A DNA stretch of 64,000 nucleotides from Heterocephalus glaber (taxonomy: Eukaryota > Chordata > Mammalia > Rodentia > Bathyergidae), in NCBI RefSeq assembly GCF_000247695.1, contig NW_004624865.1, positions 1,177,305 to 1,241,304 on the forward strand, written 5' to 3'. Under the pieces are notes generated by a model, which saw only the letters and a list, made by a program, of their open reading frames with translations, was not told where the DNA came from and did not search any database. Each line of letters opens with the position of its first letter. The stretch's first letter is position 1. The translations under genes were made by a program, and so were the position numbers. Below are positions 34,244 to 44,689 of this stretch, piece after piece.

Positions 34244-34804
34244 GATCAAGTGACGTACTGAGGTCACAGGGTCAACAGTGAAGCTGGGAAGGGGACGTGG
34301 CCTTCCCAGTGCCATTCCTGGGTCCCTTCTGTCATGTTTCTTGGTTCTCTTCACCCCCTGCTTCTCACCGCCAGACTGGGTTATGCAAGGGACAGGCAAA
34401 GATCAGCTCTTCTCCCCAGGGCAGAAGCAGGCTTGGCACAGCTTTCTGTGAACATCACATATTTTGCTTCGGATGGAAAAAGAGGGCCTCTGCCCTCAGT
34501 GAGCAGCTCAGCTCGGTCCCTGACTGGCACCTGGAGGGGATTCTGGGCTGAACAGGCCCAGGCCCAGGTAACCAGGGCCTGAGTCATGAGCATGCTTCTC
34601 TGTGCAGGATGGGGACAAAGTGGCCACTGGACAAGCCTGGGGCCAACCCAGTGTGGGCCTGGGACTCATCTCTCTCTGCTCAGTCCAGCAGATGCAACTT
34701 GCCCTAAGAGAGGAAGACACATTAGGAACGTATTCCCCAGGCTCGGCATAGACTACAGCAAAGCTCTCATCCTAAGGATACATTGTGTCTCGGGTTTGGG
34801 TTTC

Positions 34805-35272
34805 TGGGTATGGTGGTTTATTGTGATGTGTCGACTTGAGTAAGAACTGCCTAGCCCACTGGTAAATTCTAGGTGTGTCTGTGGATGATTGACATGTAAG
34901 CCAGCAAACTGAAGGGAAGATCTGCCCCAGAGGTGGGAGACACCAACCAATGGGGTTGTAGCCTGGGTGGAATAAAAAGGGAAAGAAGGAAGTGTCTCAT
35001 TTTTTAGAAAAGATCCAGTCTTTGCCATTGTTTTGAACCTTGCTCTACAGTTTCTTCAGCCTTCCAATGCAGCCTTGCACCCGTGACTACAGGTTGCTTC
35101 CAGGCCTTTGAGCTTCAACGCTACTGGGTCTTCCATCTCTCCAGCACACAGGCTGCCATTTTGGATTCTTCGAATCTGATAATGCAGGTGGCCATTTTGA
35201 CTCCTCAGCCTCTGATCCTGAGCGTGCATTTTATATTGGTTATACTCCACAGAACACTAACTGATGCATGGT
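34805..35272 (+). mobile_element. MLT2-like ERVL LTR
   Basis: The 5' part 'tattgtgatgtgtcgacttg' and 'gatgattgacatgtaagcc', the middle 'gcctgggtggaataaaaagg' and the end 'atactccacagaacactaac' follow the layout of ERVL MLT2-class LTRs, which start with a cysteine/leucine-poor 'gtcaacttgac' motif and end with a 'ctctggagaaccctgacta' motif. It is diverged and has no adjacent coding sequence. Confidence 0.6.
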
Positions 35273-35559
35273 CCTTCACCTATGAGATTGCATGCAGAAT
35301 TATTTAGTGTACATGATATGTGTGAGAGAAACAGAGTACAGAAGGGAGAGATCCATGGCTTTCTCTGGAGTCTCAAAAGTCTGAAAAGTTAAGAAACACA
35401 GAGTAAGGACCTTTTTGAGGGTGATGTAAGCGGCTGAATAAAAACACAGAGGAATGAGAAATTATATTCGGCAGAGTCTTAGCATAGCAAGGAGCCTGTG
35501 CAGGGAAAGCAGCCCCAGTGCTTGTGAACTTGAACTTAGGACCACAGGCCAGGCTGGCT

Positions 35560-35765
35560 TTTACATTGGTCTGAATGTTGCTATCCTCCCAAAAGTCACG
35601 TGGACGCCTGCTCCCCTGATAGTGTTAGGAATGGAGTCTTTATGAGGTGTAGGTCACAGGGGTGGGGCCTCCTGAGTACAATTAGTGCCCTTATATGAGG
35701 CCTGAGGGAGCCTGCCCACCCCTTCCGACATGAGGACACAGTGAGAAGGCATCACCGACACGTGA
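35560..35765 (+). mobile_element. MLT1-like MaLR LTR fragment
   Basis: 'ctgaatgttgctatcctccc', 'gtgttaggaatggagtcttt', 'ggtcacaggggtggggcctc', 'agtgcccttatatgaggcct' and 'catgaggacacagtgagaag' match the MLT1 LTR order. It is truncated by the SINE at 35768. Confidence 0.7.
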
Positions 35766-35767
35766 CA

Positions 35768-35905
35768 CTGATCTGCATCCCCAGCCATTTTTTATTTTGG
35801 GACAGCCTCACTAAGTTGCTAAATTGTCCGGGTTCGAACCTGAAATTGCCATCCTCCTGCCCCAGCCCCCTGAGTTCTGGGATTATAGGCATGTGCCCCG
35901 ACTCC
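35768..35905 (-). mobile_element. B1-dID SINE with short ID part
   Basis: 'tctgcatccccagccatttt', 'ttttgggacagcctcactaa', 'catcctcctgccccagcccc', 'gttctgggattataggcatg'. Confidence 0.85.
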
Positions 35906-36353
35906 CCACGCTCATGGTGTTGTAATATTTCAGAGTGAATTACTCTCCCAGCAAGTCTGTAAAGTCTCACCTGCTCACCATCCTTCCTGTGGGGAAACTG
36001 GGAGCGGGAGGAGCCTGCAGCTGTCCCTGCCCATAGCTGCAGAGGGGTCCCTTGCAGTCACCCGCAGCCCAAGCAGGAAGCTGTCCTGTCACCCTCCTGC
36101 TCTGTGAGGACACAGAGGGCGATGTCTGTGGGGCCAGCCGCCGCCCTGATCTGGGCTTTGACCGATGGGCGGGGTGGTGCAGCACCAGGGCCCAGTGCAG
36201 GGGTGAGCAGGGGCAGTTTGCAACTCGGTTCCATGACTCTTGCATCCCATGGCATGGCAGCGCTGGGCCCATCTCTGATTCTCAGTGCAGACCAAAGCCT
36301 CGGTGCACTGCTCCGCAAATTCCTGCCAAATGGAATCATGCAAGAAAGTAGGA

Positions 36354-36532
36354 GGGCAGGCATGAATGTGCTCACCTATAATCCCAGCGCTGGTAGGCTG
36401 AGGTAGGAGGATTGCAAGTTTGAGCTCAACCTGGGCAACTGAACAGCTTATTGAGACTCTATCTCAAATTAAAAAATAAGAGAGGGCTGGGGATACAGCT
36501 CTGGGCAAAGGCCTGGGTTCCATGCCCTGTCC
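36354..36532 (+). mobile_element. B1-dID SINE
   Basis: 'cctataatcccagcgctggt', 'ggctgaggtaggaggattgc', 'tgagactctatctcaaatta', then ID 'gggctggggatacagctctg'. Confidence 0.9.
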
Positions 36533-37162
36533 CACAGACTCGCTTCTGTCCAAGCCCTGGGAAAGAGAGCGAAATGGCCCTTTCCTTTTCCGCTGCGGTG
36601 CGACCCCCAGGGCCAGCCTGGAGACCCTGCCTCGTGCAGCAGTGAGCAGGCGGTGTGATGGACTCACCCTCTGTCCACTCGTGCAGTAGGGGGGGAATCT
36701 CTTCAGCCGCCCCCGGCAGAGGACCCACAGGTCACCGTCCAGACTCGACGGACTGCCACATCCGGGCGGACCCCCGGCCCGCCTTAAACCTGGCTGGAGC
36801 CCGAGGAGAGAGGGGCGATCTTCACGTCCCCAGCTTGGGTGCCATCCATGCCGAGTGCCACAGCCCTCTGGAGACCTTTCTTTCTAAGCTCCTAAAATCT
36901 AACAGTAGCACACACTTGTGCTGCATGTTTAGCTTATAAACTGCTTTTGTAGACAGTGTCTCAATTTATCGCCTACAATGTCCCCATAACAAAGCTTCCC
37001 CGGGAAGGTTCATTTCCGTTTGCTCGAGAAGGGTGCCAGCATTTAGGAGGCCAGCGCTTCCCGAGGTCAGCCCTGGCGAGCAGTCACAGGGTGTGGGGTC
37101 AGTGACTGAGCACAAAGCCCGACGTCACAGCCGACAGCCCATTATGGGGCTGACACGATTTA

Positions 37163-37230
37163 TGGAGCGATAGATAGATGATAGATAGATGCTAGATGAT
37201 AGCTGACAGAAAGATAGATGATAGATAGAT
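37163..37230 (+). repeat. (GATA)n microsatellite
   Basis: Irregular GATA/TAGA units with several substitutions end directly at the T-rich edge of a reversed B1. The microsatellite is probably an expansion of the SINE's tail region. Confidence 0.9.
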
Positions 37231-37352
37231 ACAGGGTTTTTTTGAGATAGGACCTTGCTATGTAGCCCAGCTGGCCTTGAACGCACAGCAGTCCTCCTGC
37301 CTCAGCCTCCCGAGTGCTGGGATCACAGGTGAGGGCTACCACGCCTGGCTCT
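37231..37352 (-). mobile_element. B1-like SINE
   Basis: 'tttttttgagataggacctt', 'gctatgtagcccagctggcc', 'cctcctgcctcagcctcccg', 'gtgctgggatcacaggtgag'. Confidence 0.9.
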
Positions 37353-37961
37353 TAACACCTTACACTGGAAGGAGCTGGTCCAATTTGCTTCTTTTGGAAC
37401 CACACTGGTAGACGTGAATGCCTATGTTTTTTAATAATTCCAGTGACAGAGAACCTCACTGAGTGCAGGAAGAGTTGATTGTTTGAAGTTGGGGCAAACC
37501 CACCTCCCTAGGGGCCCTCTCATGGGGAGACCAGGTGACCCCAAGGAGTCCCCAGAGCACATCTGCTCCCTTCTCTGCATGGCCCTGCCCACCGCTGCCC
37601 CACCACAGCAGGCTGGTGTGTGTAGCGGCATGTCCTGAAGGGGCCGGACGCACCCCATCTGCCAGCCTCGGCCCTGGTAGACATCCGCCAGGATATGACA
37701 TCACACCAATGCAGCTGGAGCTTCCAGAGTTTTGTCTGCCGCACCTTTGGAAACCATCTCCATTTCTCTTTCCTGACCTGGCCCAAAAGCCCTGGAAGTC
37801 CCCTCTGCCTTGTGGTGGGTTCCTGTGTGAGCCCAGTGATGACTCTGCCCACCTGGGTCACTGCCACCATCTGTCCATCTGCCTGTGTGATCTGAAGTTG
37901 GAAGGAAGAGGACTTCTGTTTGGTTTTTGACACACTCTCTGCTGAAAACCAAGTGTATACT

Positions 37962-38285
37962 GGCTGTAATAGTCACTTTCCTGTTGCTAGGACGCAACAC
38001 CTGACACCATGGCTTAAAATAGGAGAGGTGTATTGGGCTCATGGCTTCAGGGGGTTCAGTCCATGGTCAGCTGCTCTAAGGCAGGGGCATCATGGCGAAA
38101 GGGCCTGGCAGAGTAAAGCTACTAAGTTCATGGAGGCCAGGAAGCAGAGCAGGGAACAGGTCAGAGAAGGAGAGGGACCAGATATGGACTCCAAGGTGAC
38201 CCTCCATGACTACCCAGACACACCCAGAAGGGTGCTCCACCAGTCCCTGGCACTCCCAAGTTAGTCAAATTGACTCTGTCAGGCT
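37962..38285 (-). mobile_element. MaLR/ERVL-type LTR, copy C
   Basis: Plus-strand view 'tagtcactttcctgttgcta', 'gtgtattgggctcatggctt', 'ggttcagtccatggtcagct', 'cccagacacacccagaaggg'. It is highly similar to the LTR at 61045-61375, including 'gagaggaa/gagaagga', 'caaggtgaccctcca' and the 'agtcaaattgac' end. Confidence 0.75.
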
Positions 38286-38823
38286 GGCCTGCTGCCCAAA
38301 GCAAAGGCTGCTCTTGCTGCAGTAAGTACTAGGCCTTGGTCTGAGTCTACAGCAGGCGGTAGAGTGGCAAGGGACACAGGTCCAGGCAGGCAAATAGCCA
38401 CCCCTAGGCATACATCAAAATGCTTGACGGCAGGAACATCATCTGTGCTCAGGCAACCAGACAGGTAAAGATGAAGATTTGGGTTTATGATGATTTCTTC
38501 TTTTCCCAAGTGGAAGGATCAAGCAACAGAGTCTCCCTTAGTCATTTAATCTGGCTGCTGTGCATCTAGATAAATCTCTAAGCTGTGCATTTAGATCAAG
38601 CAATCTGAAATCTCTGATCTGCAGGTTCTATTTGTTTATTTACTTTCTGGAGAGCTCAGATGGGTATTGCTGTCTTCATGATGTGTGTGGGAGTCTCTCC
38701 TTCCCAGTCTGGTTTCCAGGGGAGCAGGGAGCAATGTTGGGGTTTTCTGCACCTTCCTGCCCTTGGCACAGAGCAGGCTCCAGAAGGTGTCCACTTCATG
38801 CATCCTTTTTGTTTTTCTTTAAA

Positions 38824-39012
38824 TTACTAGAGATTGAACCCAAGGCCTTCACACTGAGCTGCAGCCCTGTCCCGTTTTTATTTTTTTCCTGAGACAGGTT
38901 CTCGTTAAGAGAACTAAATCGCTAAATCGCGCAGGCTGAGCTAGGACTTGGCATCCTCCTGCCTCCGTCTCCCTGAGTGCTGGGATTTGAGGTGTGCACC
39001 GCCGTGGCCGGC
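38824..39012 (-). mobile_element. B1-dID SINE
   Basis: 'attactagagattgaaccca', 'cactgagctgcagccctgtc', 'cctgagacaggttctcgtta', 'catcctcctgcctccgtctc', 'gtgctgggatttgaggtgtg'. Confidence 0.9.
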
Positions 39013-39479
39013 TTTCTGGGTGGTTCTGAACTTGAGCATGCGTCATAGGTCCCTGGAGGGCTTCTTACAGCATAGATGGCTGAGCTCTTGCCCCAGAATT
39101 TCCGCCCTCGGAGGTCAAGCCTGAGAATTTGCCTTTCTAAAGGTTGTGGGGCTACCAGGGCCACTGCTCCGGGGACCCCATCCCGAGAAGCCCGGGCTTA
39201 GAGGGAAATCTTGTCAGACGGAGCCGCCCCGCACTGGACGTCCCTGCTCAGAGGCCCAGCGGCCCAGCCGGCCGGGGCTCTAATGGCAGCCTCGTGGTGC
39301 CTGGACTTGCGTACAGAGTGGGGAACAACACCTGCACGGCAGCTTCTGTTCCTACAGCACTGCACGCTGCCCAGGGAGGGTCCCCATGCACTTACCTCTG
39401 TGCATCTTGGCTCTACGGATTCATGTGGCCCCACAAACCCCTGGGTTGTTTAAAACTGTATAATAAAAATAACAGGGCT

Positions 39480-39676
39480 CGCTGGGAGCGACGGTATAGA
39501 CCTGTAATCCCAGCACTCAGGATGTTGAGGCGGGCGGATCCCAAGTTCTAGGCCAGCCCGAGCATTCAGGGAGGGCTTGATTCAAAAAATAAAGGGCAGG
39601 GGATACAGCTCAAGGTGAAGGCCGTGGGTCCAATCCCTAGTACTGCCAAATCAATCAATCAATCAATCAATCAATT
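39480..39676 (+). mobile_element. B1-dID SINE with (AATC)n tail
   Basis: 'gctgggagcgacggtataga', 'cctgtaatcccagcactcag', 'gggcaggggatacagctcaa', 'ggccgtgggtccaatcccta', then seven to eight AATC/CAAT units at 39648-39676 as a microsatellite-like tail. Confidence 0.9.
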
Positions 39677-39780
39677 CCTGTTGAGCAAGGGCAGGATGAA
39701 TATTTAGCCACGTTTTTCTCAACATCCAATCATATTTTGAAAGAGAGAAAACAAAGTATCAGCAGGACGGAGCCTGGCTC

Positions 39781-40380
39781 CTATGAAGTTCCAGCGTCGT
39801 CTCCGAGGGGACCGGAAGCGAGGGCTACGCAGCCTCACGGCCGTGTCTGTCGCGCGGTCGGGGTCTGCAGTCAGCGGCAGAGCTGAGCACTTTGGGCCCG
39901 CAGTAAACCGCCCCTGCGCTCCGGAGCTTAGCCCGCAGGAGCCCTTCTGGGTCCAGGAAGCGTTTCCGGCCGAGAAGCGCACGCGCCTGCAGGGGTGGAC
40001 ACCAGGGGCAGAGCTCAGCTGTCACTGGCCTGGTCCCGAGGCTGCGCGTCCGCAGCGTCCCGGAGGCTCCAGGCTGCGTGGCGACGGGGTGGCGCTGTCC
40101 CCGACACAGGCAGGGGACGGCGCGAACCGCAGTGGAGGGCGATTCGGGTTTATCCTGCGGCGTGAGTTTCGGGATCGTAACTGGCACCGGCTCACGCTGC
40201 TTCTGGACCTGTCCGTGTCTTCAGGGTGGAGGGGACTGTGTCTCAGAGCTCTCCGGCTCCTCTCGGGGAAGGGAGAGGCCCACGGGACGCGGCACTGTCT
40301 CCCGGGGCGTGTGGCGCCAGACGCCGCCCTGGCGTTGGGGAAGCCGCACCGTCGGCTAGAAGGAGCCCCGATTTCATGGT
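39781..40380. promoter_or_regulatory. intergenic CpG island, possible promoter
   Basis: I count about 62 CpG dinucleotides in 600 bases by eye, close to the composition-expected value. A CCAAT box (ATCCAAT) lies just outside, near 39724. A + strand frame of 223 codons (39783-40454) is open through it but matches nothing I know, and high GC can explain it. The island lies about 8.5 kb beyond the NBAS 3' end with no recognised gene. Candidates are a lncRNA promoter, an orphan CpG island or a GC-rich LTR. Confidence 0.6.
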
Positions 40381-40577
40381 CCAGTTTCTCCAGTTTGCCT
40401 GAGCGCGCTAATGGCCTCTATTGCGAAAAAGAAATCGGCTCTGCTTATGATTAGCAATATGGTCGCATGATACAGGAAATGTCTTGGTTCTAGCTCAAAA
40501 CCAAGCTGGTCTTTACACAGTCAGCATTCTTGTCCCATTCCCCAGCTTCGGTTTGAGGGGCTAAGTGAGTTCTGTTG

Positions 40578-40648
40578 TTGTTCTTTGGGACAGTGTCTTG
40601 CTATGCAGTCCATAATACTTCTGCCTCAGCCTCCTGAGTGCTAACTGA
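40578..40648 (-). mobile_element. B1-like SINE fragment
   Basis: 'tttgggacagtgtcttgcta' and 'ttctgcctcagcctcctgag'; both ends are missing. Confidence 0.75.
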
Positions 40649-41179
40649 AATGATTTAAGATGGAATGGCATCGTCTTGAGCCTCTAGAATAAGGATGAGC
40701 AGCAGATTAAGAAAAGTGTGTGTGTGATACCAGTGAGCTCCAGAAGGCATTCTGCAAACACACACTGACTTTAATCAGTGCAAAACTCGTGATACAGGAC
40801 TTGAATTCAAGCCAGGAGGGGAAGAAAAGGAAGAAGGGAGAAGAGAGAAAGACTCGATTCACCAAAAAAATTCCAAGAGGAGTATTTTCGCCAAGAGCAA
40901 TATTCTGCAAAGAAATAAGACCAAGTTAGATCATGCTCGAAATAGTAGTTCACTTTTATCCCACTCTCCTAAATGCTGCACCTGTGTGTTTTCTCTAGAG
41001 ATGAATTCCTCAGGTCTTCCTCCTGTGGTGGGGATAAACCCCGCTTGCAGTGAAGCTTGGAGGGTCCCGGGAGAAATGTTCTATTGTTATTCGCGTTCTT
41101 AATAGGAATGTATCAGGCCAGGGAATCTCAAGACACCCCCGCCTAGTGGCATAAAATTAAATGCAGTTCACAAAAACGG

Positions 41180-41455
41180 GTTGATCAACAAATATGGTAG
41201 TTGTTTAAATACTTACTTAGTTACTTAAATACTTACTTACTTATTACAGTAAAAGACATATCACCACTAATCTGCCTCAAAATACTCAAAAGAGAGCCAG
41301 GCATGGTGACTCACACCTGTAATCCCAGCACTCGGTGATGCAGGGGGATCTCTGCGAGTTTGAGGCAGCCTCCTTGTTTCAAAGACACAGAGCCCATTAC
41401 TCTTGGCAATGTGTCTTTTATTGTAATAAGTTAATAAAGACACATTCACCATACT
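41180..41455. mobile_element. mariner-derived short inverted-repeat element split by a SINE
   Basis: The left end 'ttattacagtaaaagacata', followed by 'ctgcctcaaaatactc', and the right end 'caatgtgtcttttattgtaa' are inverted versions of each other. They match the ends of the copies near 46.1-46.6 and 48.5-49.3 kb. A B1-like SINE (41295-41385) sits inside. Almost no interior is left, so this is a MITE-like deletion derivative. Confidence 0.7.
41295..41388 (+). mobile_element. B1-like SINE, partial
   Basis: 'gccaggcatggtgactcaca', 'cctgtaatcccagcactcgg', 'tctgcgagtttgaggcagcc'; the 3' end is lost. It is inserted in the mariner-derived element. Confidence 0.85.
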
Positions 41456-41619
41456 GTGTGAATCCTTTCTGGATTTCTTTTGACTGCCTTCCTGTCACAG
41501 TTTAAGGCAGCAGTTCAGGGTCCCACCTTGCCTGGGCTCCTGGATGGTTTAAGACATTTCTGAAGTTTTAAAATCCTCTTTAAGCAGTCTTTACATTTGC
41601 CAAATTCTTTTCTGTGTGG

Positions 41620-41765
41620 AATTTCATAGGACCCTGAGCAGAACCCCAGGAGGCAGATATTGATTTATTTGCAAGTGATGAGCCCAAGCTCTGCGGAGGT
41701 TCAACGGCTTCTTTAAGGTCACCAGAGGGTGGCACCGGCGTGTGAACCAGTCTGGCTTCAGTGAT
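41620..41765 (+). repeat. MIR SINE fossil
   Basis: A degraded 'gaccctgagcagaaccccag', 'aggcagatattgatttattt', 'aaggtcaccagagggtggca' and 'gtgaaccagtctggcttcag' follow the MIR order. Confidence 0.45.
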
Positions 41766-42599
41766 TTCGCCCTGCAAACCACCCCACACTCGGTGTTGTC
41801 AGTCAGCAACACCGGGCAAGGCTGGAGATGCTGACACAGGAACCAGAATCCCCTGGCTCTGTCCGAGGCTGGTTGCGGCCAGGGTCTGAGCGCTGACGTG
41901 GCCTTACCTGGGGCGATAGCCCAGTGGCCGGCCAGGCGCACAAATCTCAGAGAATCAAAAGCCTCAGCATCTCGAACCTGAGCAGAAACCCTCCTGCCTG
42001 CCGCCTTCCAAGAACAGCAAGATTCAGACGTGAGGAGTGTTTGACATTTCAGAGGAGAATGGGAGGGAACAGAAGACCCCTTCTCTTTCTCTGCCTTTCA
42101 CGGGAAAGGTGAGTTCCTGGAGCGACTTCTTTGTTTCCTGGGGAGGTCACTAATGAGTCTCCGTCATCCTGCTCTTTATTCTTTGTAGCACTGGATTCTT
42201 TCTATTATTCAATGGAGTCCAGCGACTGGCAAAGCCATACATTCTGAGCCTGAATAAATCAGCCCAGAAGTGAGCATCACCTGCACCCGGCACGCCTGCC
42301 CTCACCCCTCCATTATTCATTTCTTTTTTGAAGGACACCAAGGTCCTCAGGCTGCAGGCTGAGCCCTGGATGGCGAAGGGAAGAGGGGCTGGGGTCACTG
42401 GCAGGTGTGTGACCCAGGTGCTGTCCCCAGATGGCGCCTGTCTATCATTCAGCCAGTTTGCAGGTGATGTCTATCCACTGCCGCTCCAGGGACAAATCTC
42501 ATGGCAAGGCCCTTCTGCTGAGGATGCTTCTGGCCCTGACTTGAGCGTCCTAACCCCACAGGCCCCAAAATGACCCCAGGCTTAGGGCTCGGAGCACTG

Positions 42600-42820
42600 T
42601 TCACGGGACCAATCGGAAAGCCACATTCTCACTCCCCATTTAAATCTAGCACGTCTGAAGGACCAATCAGAAGCCACTATTCCTCACCCTTCATTTACAT
42701 ATGGGCACGACCAATCAGATGATAGTGTTTCTGAGCCTTCATTTACATCTGGAGGAGACCCAGTGAGGTTCTGACAGGGTGATTTGTGCCTGGCATGAGG
42801 CTGTGGGTTTTTATAGGGCA
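42600..42820 (+). promoter_or_regulatory. three-unit CCAAT tandem array with TATA-like element
   Basis: GACCAATC occurs at 42608, 42662 and 42710 in three diverged tandem units of about 48-54 bp. Each unit also ends with CATTTA(A/C)AT. A TTTTTATAGG element follows at 42808-42817. Phased NF-Y-type CCAAT boxes upstream of a TATA box are typical of some retroviral LTR promoters, so this may be an LTR U3. No transcript structure is visible in the sequence. Confidence 0.5.
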
Positions 42821-43364
42821 GTGGTCCCAGGGTCAGATTTCCACGGCATGGGCCGTCCAGGCACGGGAGACCCTGAATCCCCTGTGCCCTTCTCCTCAGG
42901 CCTGCTGTCACCCTGGAGAGTGAACTTGGCTTTCTGGTTTCAGCACACCCACACTATCACACTGTCCCTGCAAGCGGTGTTGGGGACAACGCGAGAGCCA
43001 GGGGAGAAGCCCCGGGCCCCATCTGGGAGTCTCCCATCTTGACTCTGGGCCTCCACCTCGAAGTACCCCGGCCCCAGGTCAGGTCAGGGGACACTTGTGC
43101 GTCTCCTGTGTGTCCTGAGCTGTGGACAGGGGTGCTGGTGGTGCGGGTGACAGACGCCCGGCTCTGCGGCTGATCTTAGCATTGTGGCGAGGATGCGCAC
43201 GACTTCTGGAGCAAAGAGGACGCTTCCATCTGAAGAGCAGTAGAGGGGCACCAGTCACAGAGCTGTGAAGCCAAAACCGTCTTCCTGTAGGTCTCCAGAA
43301 AGCTATAACTGCCGCTACCCCCACAGGTTTTGGGGAAAGATTTTCCGCTTAAACTTGCACATTT

Positions 43365-43715
43365 TGGGGTCTTTACAGATGGGATCAAAAACACAGTGAC
43401 TGCTGCTGCCGAGCACCATCCAATGGAAAGGCAGCTGGTAAAAACATGACACTGCGTCCTCCTCCACCTTCGTCACTGGATCGGGCACCGTGTGACTTCC
43501 GGCTCTTCCCCGGGGTCACAGTGACCACGGAAGGGAAACGCTGTGAATCCATTCAGGACACTGAGGCAGCCAGGATGGCGCAGCTGCTGCAGGAAGAGGG
43601 AAGGACAGTGGGATGGGTGTGTTCAGAGGGAGGGGAGATTCTGCGGGGATTCACGGCAGTGTGTCTATTACTGTCATACATTTTTAAAAAGTTAAACATT
43701 CACTGCATTGTTGTG
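43365..43715 (+). pseudogene. mariner transposase remnant, copy 1
   Basis: The + strand frame retains APCDFRLFPGV and KRCESIQDTEAA, resembling the 'LAPCDF' catalytic-aspartate block of mariner transposases. Then come WVCSEGGEILRG-like C-terminal residues and the terminal-repeat half 'tgtgtctattactgtcatac'. The left inverted arm seen in other copies is absent, and frameshifts and stops disable it. Confidence 0.7.
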
Positions 43716-43857
43716 GCTGCTCCTCCTGAATCAGCAGAACATAGAGCAACTCTATGTCATACTTGGCCAGCACAGCCAGTCCCGCCCACTTCTCCCCAGC
43801 CACCAGAAGGAGCTCGCTGGCCGCCCCTCTGTCCTCTTCCCTTCCTTCCATCTTTCT

Positions 43858-44030
43858 GCAGTCCTGGAGCTTGAGCCCAGCACCGCACACCGAGCTACAT
43901 CTCCCCTCCTTTTCACTTTGAGACGAGGCCTCACGAAGGTGCCAAGTCACCCAGGCCGGCCTCGAATGTGGTCCTCCTGCCTGGGCTCCTCCCAGAGTGC
44001 CGGGGTTGCAGCCACCATGTCTGGCTCACT
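43858..44030 (-). mobile_element. B1-dID SINE
   Basis: 'agtcctggagcttgagccca', 'caccgagctacatctcccct', 'actttgagacgaggcctcac', 'ggtcctcctgcctgggctcc', 'gtgccggggttgcagccacc'. Confidence 0.85.
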
Positions 44031-44125
44031 TTCTATTTCTAGTGTTGTCTGGCTGTTGCCTCCTGGGTTGTTCCCTTTGTGGACCTTAGGGGATCGTGTG
44101 TATATCCGAGATGTAGGGACAGGCC

Positions 44126-44155
44126 ATTCAGGCTGCCAGGTGACAAAGCACCAGA

Positions 44156-44199
<44 letters not shown>

Positions 44200-44560
44200 A
44201 CTTGGATATAAACAACAGATGTTTGTTTCTCTCAGTTCTAGAGGCTGCGGTCCGATGGGGTGCAGGTGGTGGAGCTCTGCTGCAGGCCCCCTTCTGGGTG
44301 CCGTTGCCGACCTCCTGTTCCTCACAGGGTGGAAGTCAGTGCAGGGCCCTTGGCGCCCTTCCTGGGGACAGGAGCCCCACGGAGACGGCCCTGCTACCTG
44401 ACCACCTCATCCCACAGCCACACCTGCCGATGCTGCCAGTTTCAGCGTGTGAATGTGGGAGGGGGACAGGGGTTTGCATTCCAGAAGAAGGGAGAGCGAG
44501 AGGGCGAGGCGGAGAGGGCTCTGCCTGCGCCCCTGCCCATGTGCAGCACAGAGAGTAGCT
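44126..44560 (-). mobile_element. MaLR-type LTR relic carrying a (GT)n expansion
   Basis: Plus-strand view 'ccattcaggctgccaggtga', 'caaagcaccagagac', then the GT run, then 'tgtttgtttctctcagttct' and 'agaggctgcggtccgatgg', the reversed 3' end of a MaLR/MLT LTR. The far boundary is uncertain. Confidence 0.55.
44159..44197 (+). repeat. (GT)n microsatellite
   Basis: About 19 uninterrupted GT units lie within the LTR relic. Confidence 0.97.
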
Positions 44561-44689
44561 GGGGCGGGTGAGGACGCAGGGTTAAATCCCACGGTGCCTG
44601 TGTCCAAACCCCACGACCCACCCAGCCACCGGTCCGAGCCCCGGCCCCTCCCAAACCAAGCTTTACCCGCTTACAGAATGACGGTTCAT

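Noticed and set aside
39783..40454. 223-codon open frame in the CpG island as a protein gene
   Set aside because: It has no recognisable domain, sits in about 65% GC DNA where stops are rare, and lacks visible splice or Kozak support. Kept only as part of the CpG-island finding.
41924..42115. Exon ending at the consensus donor AG|GTGAGT at 42108
   Set aside because: No matching acceptor, conserved peptide or downstream exon could be supported. Mentioned only as a possible part of an unknown transcript.
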